A stretch of 64,000 nt of DNA from Pseudonocardia kunmingensis (GTDB lineage: Bacteria > Actinomycetota > Actinomycetes > Mycobacteriales > Pseudonocardiaceae), in the NCBI RefSeq assembly GCF_006716445.1, contig NZ_VFPA01000003.1, positions 372,001-436,000 of the forward strand, in the 5' to 3' direction. Within the stretch, counting starts at the first letter, position 1, and each line of letters opens with the position of its first letter. The notes under the pieces were generated by a model that was not told the origin of the DNA, searched no databases, and was given only the letters and a program-made list of their open reading frames with translations. Of the stretch, positions 60,320 through 64,000 are shown piece after piece. Both the position numbers and the translations under genes were made by a program.

Positions 60320-61035
60320 CGGTACTCCGGGTTGGCGTGGTCGGGGTGGGAGCCGGCGTCCCAGGCCGTGCGCTGGTTGCCGTAGGCCGGGATCCCACCG
60401 GCACGCCGCAGCATCGACGCGAGGTGCAGCAGGTTGTAGGTCATGAACGCGACGTTGCGGTTGGTGAAGTCGTTCTCCGGGCCGCCCGAGCCCTCGTCCA
60501 GGTAGGACGGGCCGGGCCCGACCTCACCGAGCCAGCCCGCGTCGGACTGCGGCGGGACGGTGATCCCGATGTGCTGCAGGCTGAACAGGATGCTCATCGC
60601 GCAGTGCTTGAGGCCGTCCTCGTTGCCGGTGAGCAGGCAGCCACCGACGCGGCCGTAGTAGGCGTACTGGCCGCGGTCGTTGAGCACCCCGGAGTATCCG
60701 TAGAGCCGCTCGATCACCCGGCGGGTCACCGAGCTGTTGTCACCCAGCCAGATCGGCCCGCCGATGACCAGGATGTCGGCGGCCAGGACCCGCTCCAGCA
60801 GCGCGGGCCATTCGTCGCTGTTCCACCCGTGCTCGGTCATGTCCGGGCGGACGCCGGTGGCGATGTCGTGGTCGACCGCGCGGAACTGGTCCACACCGAC
60901 CCCGTTCGCCTCCATGATCGCCACGCTGCGGTCGATCACACCCTGGGTGTGGCTGCGGCTGGGGGAACGGTTGAGGGTGCAGTTGATGTACAACGCGCGC
61001 AACCCGGAGAAGTCGGGCTTCTCGGCCGGGTTCAC
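60316..61035 (-). CDS. Flavodoxin-like NAD(P)H-dependent FMN reductase
   Basis: 239 residues with a flavodoxin fold: ALYINCTLNRSPSRSHTQGV at the N-terminus (phosphate loop of FMN) and LVIGGPIWLGDNSSVTRRVIERL (isoalloxazine-side loop). The longer C-terminus with YLDEGSGGPENDFTNRNVAFM is typical of a subgroup in actinobacteria. It probably supplies reduced flavin or reduces quinones. Four-base overlaps on both sides couple it to the S9 peptidase and DUF5996 genes. Confidence 0.83.
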   Translation of the reverse strand: MNPAEKPDFSGLRALYINCTLNRSPSRSHTQGVIDRSVAIMEANGVGVDQFRAVDHDIATGVRPDMTEHGWNSDEWPALLERVLAADILVIGGPIWLGDNSSVTRRVIERLYGYSGVLNDRGQYAYYGRVGGCLLTGNEDGLKHCAMSILFSLQHIGITVPPQSDAGWLGEVGPGPSYLDEGSGGPENDFTNRNVAFMTYNLLHLASMLRRAGGIPAYGNQRTAWDAGSHPDHANPEYR

Positions 61036-62963
61036 GCCGCGTCCATGTCGGACGTGGTGCCGCGTCGCCCGCCCAGGTGCCGGGCGAGGTGCCGTTCGAC
61101 GGCCCGGTACAACCGGAGTCGGTTCTCCTCGTTCTCGAAGCCGTGGCCCTCGTCCTCGGCGAGCAGGTACTCCACCGGGACGCCGCGCTCGCGCAGCGAC
61201 GCGACGATGCGGTCGGACTGCTCCTGCGGCACGCGGACGTCGTTGGCGCCCTGGGCGACCAGCAGCGGGGTCCGGATCCGGTCGACCATGGTGATCGGCG
61301 AGCGGGCGCGCATGTCGGCCTCCTGCTCGGGCACGTCCGGGTCACCGACGTAGCGGTACCAGCTGTTGGCGTTGTAGCGGCGGGTGAACGGCGGCAGGGC
61401 CCGCACGGCGGTGACGAGGTCGGACACCCCGACGTAGTCGACGGCGGCGGCGAACAGGTCCGGGGTGGTCGTGATCCCCATGAGCGCGGCGTACCCGCCG
61501 TAGGAGACACCGAAGATGCCCACCCGGGCGGGGTCGGCGTAGCCCTGCGCGACCGCCCAGCCGACGGCGTCGGTGAGGTCGTCCTGCATGGCCCGGCCGA
61601 ACTCGCCGACGGCCGCGGTCAGGTGGCGGCGCCCGTACCCGGTGGAGCCGCGGAAGTTGACCTGCAGCACCGCGTAGCCCCGGTTGGCCAGCAGCTGCAC
61701 CTCCGGGTTGTAGCCCCACAGGTCCTGGGACCACGGTCCGCCGTGCACCAGCAGCACCATCGGCAGGTTCCGCGGCTCCACACCGAGCGGCAGGGTGAGA
61801 TAGCCGGGCAGCTCGAGCCCGTCCCGGGCGGGGAAGCGCACCGGAGCCATCGGAGCCAGGTCGGCGGGGTCCAGGTCCGGGAAGGGCTGGAAGAGGCGGC
61901 GCTTCTCGCCGGTGGCGTGGTCGTAGAACCAGGTCACACCCGGCTCGCGGTCGTGGACGAACGTGGCGATCCACCGCCGACCGGACACGTCGGAGGACAG
62001 CGTGCCGAGCACCCCGTCGGACAGCGCCGCCAGCTCGGCGTGCACCGGCGCGAACTCCGGGTCCAGCACCTCGATGTGCGGGCGGTCGGCGACGAACCGG
62101 GCGGCGATCGGCTCGCCCGTGCTGCGGTTGGTGTACACCGCGGGCGGCAGCACGCCGGGGGCGAGGATGCCGAAGTTGTCCAGGCTCCGGCCCGGGACGT
62201 CGGCGACGACGGTCTCCTCGCCGGTCTCGCGGTCGATGCGGACCAGCCGCAGGTCGTCGCTGCCGGAGAAGGAGCCGACGAGCAGGCCGTCGCCACTCGG
62301 GGTGACCAGCTGCGGCTGCACGCTCAGCGGGTACTCGGCCCCGCCCATGCGACGCAGCGGTCGGGCGGCTCCGGTGGCGCGGTCGATCCCGGAGACGACG
62401 ATCGTCCCGTCCTCCTCGGTCACGACCTGGAACGCGGGCTCCCCCCGGCGGTCGAGCAGCGTGCCGGCCAACGGATCGACTTCCTCGTGGTGGAGCACGA
62501 CCTCGCCGGAGGCGATGTCGACGCGGAAGACGTCGATGGCGCCGCCGCGCGGGTTCATCCAGACCAGGACGGTGCCAGGCATCGTGGGCAACGGCTCGAC
62601 GGCGAACACCCGCGACCCGGGCTCCATCGGGGTGAGGTCGAGGGCCGGGGCGGCCGGATCGTCGAGGGCGACGCGGTACAGGTGCCAGTCCTCGTTGCCG
62701 TCGGTGTCCTGCAGGTAGAGCAGCCACCGCGGGTCGTCGGTCCAGTAGTAGGTGGTGATGCCGCGGCGGGTGTCGGAGGTGACCGGGACGGCGTCGTCGT
62801 GGGTCTGGTCCACGCCGCGGACCCAGATGTTGCGCCGCCCGCGGTGCGGGGCGAGATAGGCGATACGGGTGCCGTCCGGGGAGATGGTGGGCACGATGAA
62901 ACCGGGGTCGGAGAAGAACTCCTCGACCTCGATGAGTCTCGGCTGCGTGTCCGAGGCGGTCAT
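61032..62963 (-). CDS. S9 family serine peptidase, prolyl-oligopeptidase/acylaminoacyl-peptidase type
   Basis: 643 residues, cytoplasmic. An N-terminal propeller (about 20-370) is followed by an alpha/beta-hydrolase domain with VHGGPWSQD, FGVSYGGYAA (Ser about 486), GANDVRVP (Asp about 574) and EGHGFEN (His about 608). It hydrolyses short peptides or N-acylated peptides. ATG 62961-62963 has GGAAGGGAC upstream. It lies 40 bases after the SDR gene and overlaps the flavodoxin-like gene. It is the second S9 enzyme in the window and not closely similar to the first. Confidence 0.9.
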   Translation of the reverse strand: MTASDTQPRLIEVEEFFSDPGFIVPTISPDGTRIAYLAPHRGRRNIWVRGVDQTHDDAVPVTSDTRRGITTYYWTDDPRWLLYLQDTDGNEDWHLYRVALDDPAAPALDLTPMEPGSRVFAVEPLPTMPGTVLVWMNPRGGAIDVFRVDIASGEVVLHHEEVDPLAGTLLDRRGEPAFQVVTEEDGTIVVSGIDRATGAARPLRRMGGAEYPLSVQPQLVTPSGDGLLVGSFSGSDDLRLVRIDRETGEETVVADVPGRSLDNFGILAPGVLPPAVYTNRSTGEPIAARFVADRPHIEVLDPEFAPVHAELAALSDGVLGTLSSDVSGRRWIATFVHDREPGVTWFYDHATGEKRRLFQPFPDLDPADLAPMAPVRFPARDGLELPGYLTLPLGVEPRNLPMVLLVHGGPWSQDLWGYNPEVQLLANRGYAVLQVNFRGSTGYGRRHLTAAVGEFGRAMQDDLTDAVGWAVAQGYADPARVGIFGVSYGGYAALMGITTTPDLFAAAVDYVGVSDLVTAVRALPPFTRRYNANSWYRYVGDPDVPEQEADMRARSPITMVDRIRTPLLVAQGANDVRVPQEQSDRIVASLRERGVPVEYLLAEDEGHGFENEENRLRLYRAVERHLARHLGGRRGTTSDMDAA

Positions 62964-63003
62964 ATCTGTCCCTTCCGTAGGGCGGCGGGCAGAGCAGTCG
63001 GGC

Positions 63004-63756
63004 TCAGATCTGATTCGCGCCACCGTCGACGTAGAGGTTCGCGCCGACGACGTAGCTGCTCTGTTCCGAGGCCAGGAAGGCCACGACCGCGGCGGCCTCC
63101 TCGGGTCGGCCGAAGCGGCCCTTGGCGACGGTCGCGGCGACGTTCTCCTTGACGGCCCGGAAGGTCTCCTCGTCGCCGAACGCGGCGGTGCCCCCGGGAG
63201 TATCGATCCAGGCCGGCGAGACCACGTTGACCCGGATGCCACGGCCCTTGAGCTCGTTGGACCACGTCCGCGCGAAGGACCGGACGGCCGCCTTCGACGC
63301 CGCGTACGCGCCGAACGCCTCCACACCACGGTCGCCGGCGGTCGAACCGACCAGGACGATCGAAGCGTCGTCGTTGAGCAGCGGCAACGCCTTCTGCACG
63401 GTGAACAGCGTGCCTCGGACGTTGACCCCGAAGGTCTGGTCGAAGTGCTCCTCGGTCGTCTGTTCCAGCGTCACGAACTCGGCGACCGCCGCGTTCGCCA
63501 CGAGCACGTCCAGCCCCTTGCCTCGGGCCCGGACCGCGTCGTAGAGCCGGTCCAGGTCGGCCACCTTCGAGATGTCGCCGGCCACTCCCGTCGCCCGGTC
63601 TGCTCCGATGGTCTTGACGGCGGCCTCCAGCTCGGCCTCGCGTCGCCCGGTGACGAACACGTACGCACCCTCGTCCGCCAGCCGTACGGCGGTGGCCAGG
63701 CCGATACCGGTGCTGCCCCCGGTGACCACCGACGTCTTGCCTTCCAACTGTCCCAT
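63004..63756 (-). CDS. Short-chain dehydrogenase/reductase
   Basis: 250 residues, classical SDR: TGGSTGIG cofactor motif, VANAAVAEF (NAG variant), catalytic Ser in VGSTAGDRG, YAASK (Tyr/Lys) and NVVSPAWIDTPGG. TGRRE after beta-2 suggests NADP preference. The substrate is unknown. It is the first gene of a minus-strand operon with the S9 peptidase, flavodoxin-like, DUF5996 and GNAT genes; upstream lies the bipartite motif shared with whiB. Confidence 0.9.
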   Translation of the reverse strand: MGQLEGKTSVVTGGSTGIGLATAVRLADEGAYVFVTGRREAELEAAVKTIGADRATGVAGDISKVADLDRLYDAVRARGKGLDVLVANAAVAEFVTLEQTTEEHFDQTFGVNVRGTLFTVQKALPLLNDDASIVLVGSTAGDRGVEAFGAYAASKAAVRSFARTWSNELKGRGIRVNVVSPAWIDTPGGTAAFGDEETFRAVKENVAATVAKGRFGRPEEAAAVVAFLASEQSSYVVGANLYVDGGANQI

Positions 63757-63805
63757 GCCGGTGTCTCCATCACTCTCGATGCCGATCTGTTCGACACCTC
63801 TCGTC

Positions 63806-63848
63806 TCAGACTCGTGGTGCCGATGGCACCTTCGCGTCGGTAGAAGTC
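63806..63848 (-). promoter_or_regulatory. Bipartite motif upstream of the SDR operon, shared with whiB
   Basis: On the minus strand GACTTCTACCGACGCG (63848-63833), 18 bases, then CGAGTCTGA (63814-63806), 50 bases before the SDR start. Identical blocks and spacing precede whiB at 58171-58213, in the same orientation relative to the gene. Confidence 0.5.
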
Positions 63849-64000
63849 ACGTATGGGGACACCGCGGTTCACGGACCTTCGGTACCGGAGCCGGAAGTCA
63901 CGTCGAACCCCATCGACTCGTCCCGCCTCGGCCGGCGCCGGGGACCTGCAGCTCCTGACTGGACTCCTGCTCGGTCAGCGCATCCGACGGCCGGGCGGAC

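Overview
The window is high-GC actinobacterial DNA. A WhiB-type iron-sulfur protein, a large LuxR-type ATPase regulator, 13E12-type DUF222/HNH proteins with LexA-like boxes, many GTG starts and many ATGA/GTGA gene overlaps all point that way. I infer a Pseudonocardiaceae-like chromosome (Pseudonocardia is the best guess), but no rRNA or tRNA gene is present to settle it.

Layout. 1-2745: a partial NAD-dependent epimerase, a frameshifted RCC1-repeat lipoprotein and a DUF1772 membrane protein. 2937-4980: a repeat module ending in a DUF222/HNH gene. 5041-6677: a secreted staphylococcal-type nuclease divergent from a membrane helix-hairpin-helix protein. 6697-16524: a ROK repressor divergent from a seven-gene operon (peptide-type ABC importer, M81 metallopeptidase, CutC-like protein, ROK sugar kinase). 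This looks like one uptake-and-breakdown system for a sugar- and peptide-containing compound. 16570-18561: a lipoprotein and a GrpB-type protein. 18697-24850: three anion transporters (TauE, YeiH and SulP types), with a GntR gene beside TauE and a LysR gene beside YeiH. 25100-29860: an acyltransferase, a universal stress protein, a rifampin-phosphotransferase-like enzyme and a wrecked glycosyltransferase. 29887-32049: an inverted second copy of the DUF222/HNH module.

32479-40777: a truncated methyltransferase, then the complete potassium system kdpFABC-kdpDE, all on the minus strand and led by an unnamed 27-residue membrane peptide. 40925-42437: a metallophosphoesterase and a nitroreductase. 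42549-46943: a translationally coupled set of lipoprotein, D,D-carboxypeptidase, ABC ATPase and FtsX-like permease that probably acts on the cell wall. 47078-49468: small proteins (HTH, MazG-like, SRPBCC, DUF3159). 50092-55223: a secreted TAP-like peptidase, a DPP-IV-like peptidase and a DUF418 membrane protein. 55306-58570: a large LuxR-family regulator divergent from a WhiB protein. 58613-59122: a small junkyard of IS5-type transposase pieces, a MITE-like element and palindromes. 59384-63756: a minus-strand gene set (SDR, S9 peptidase, flavodoxin-like, DUF5996, truncated GNAT).

The least ordinary content is repetitive. (a) A ~2.1 kb SOS-box-driven HNH module occurs twice in inverted orientation around 25 kb of DNA. 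(b) A ~65-bp palindrome occurs three times, twice exactly between convergent genes and supplying their stop codons. (c) A ~170-bp MITE sits inside a transposase relic. (d) A bipartite 16+9-base motif with an identical 18-base spacer lies upstream of both whiB and the SDR-led operon.
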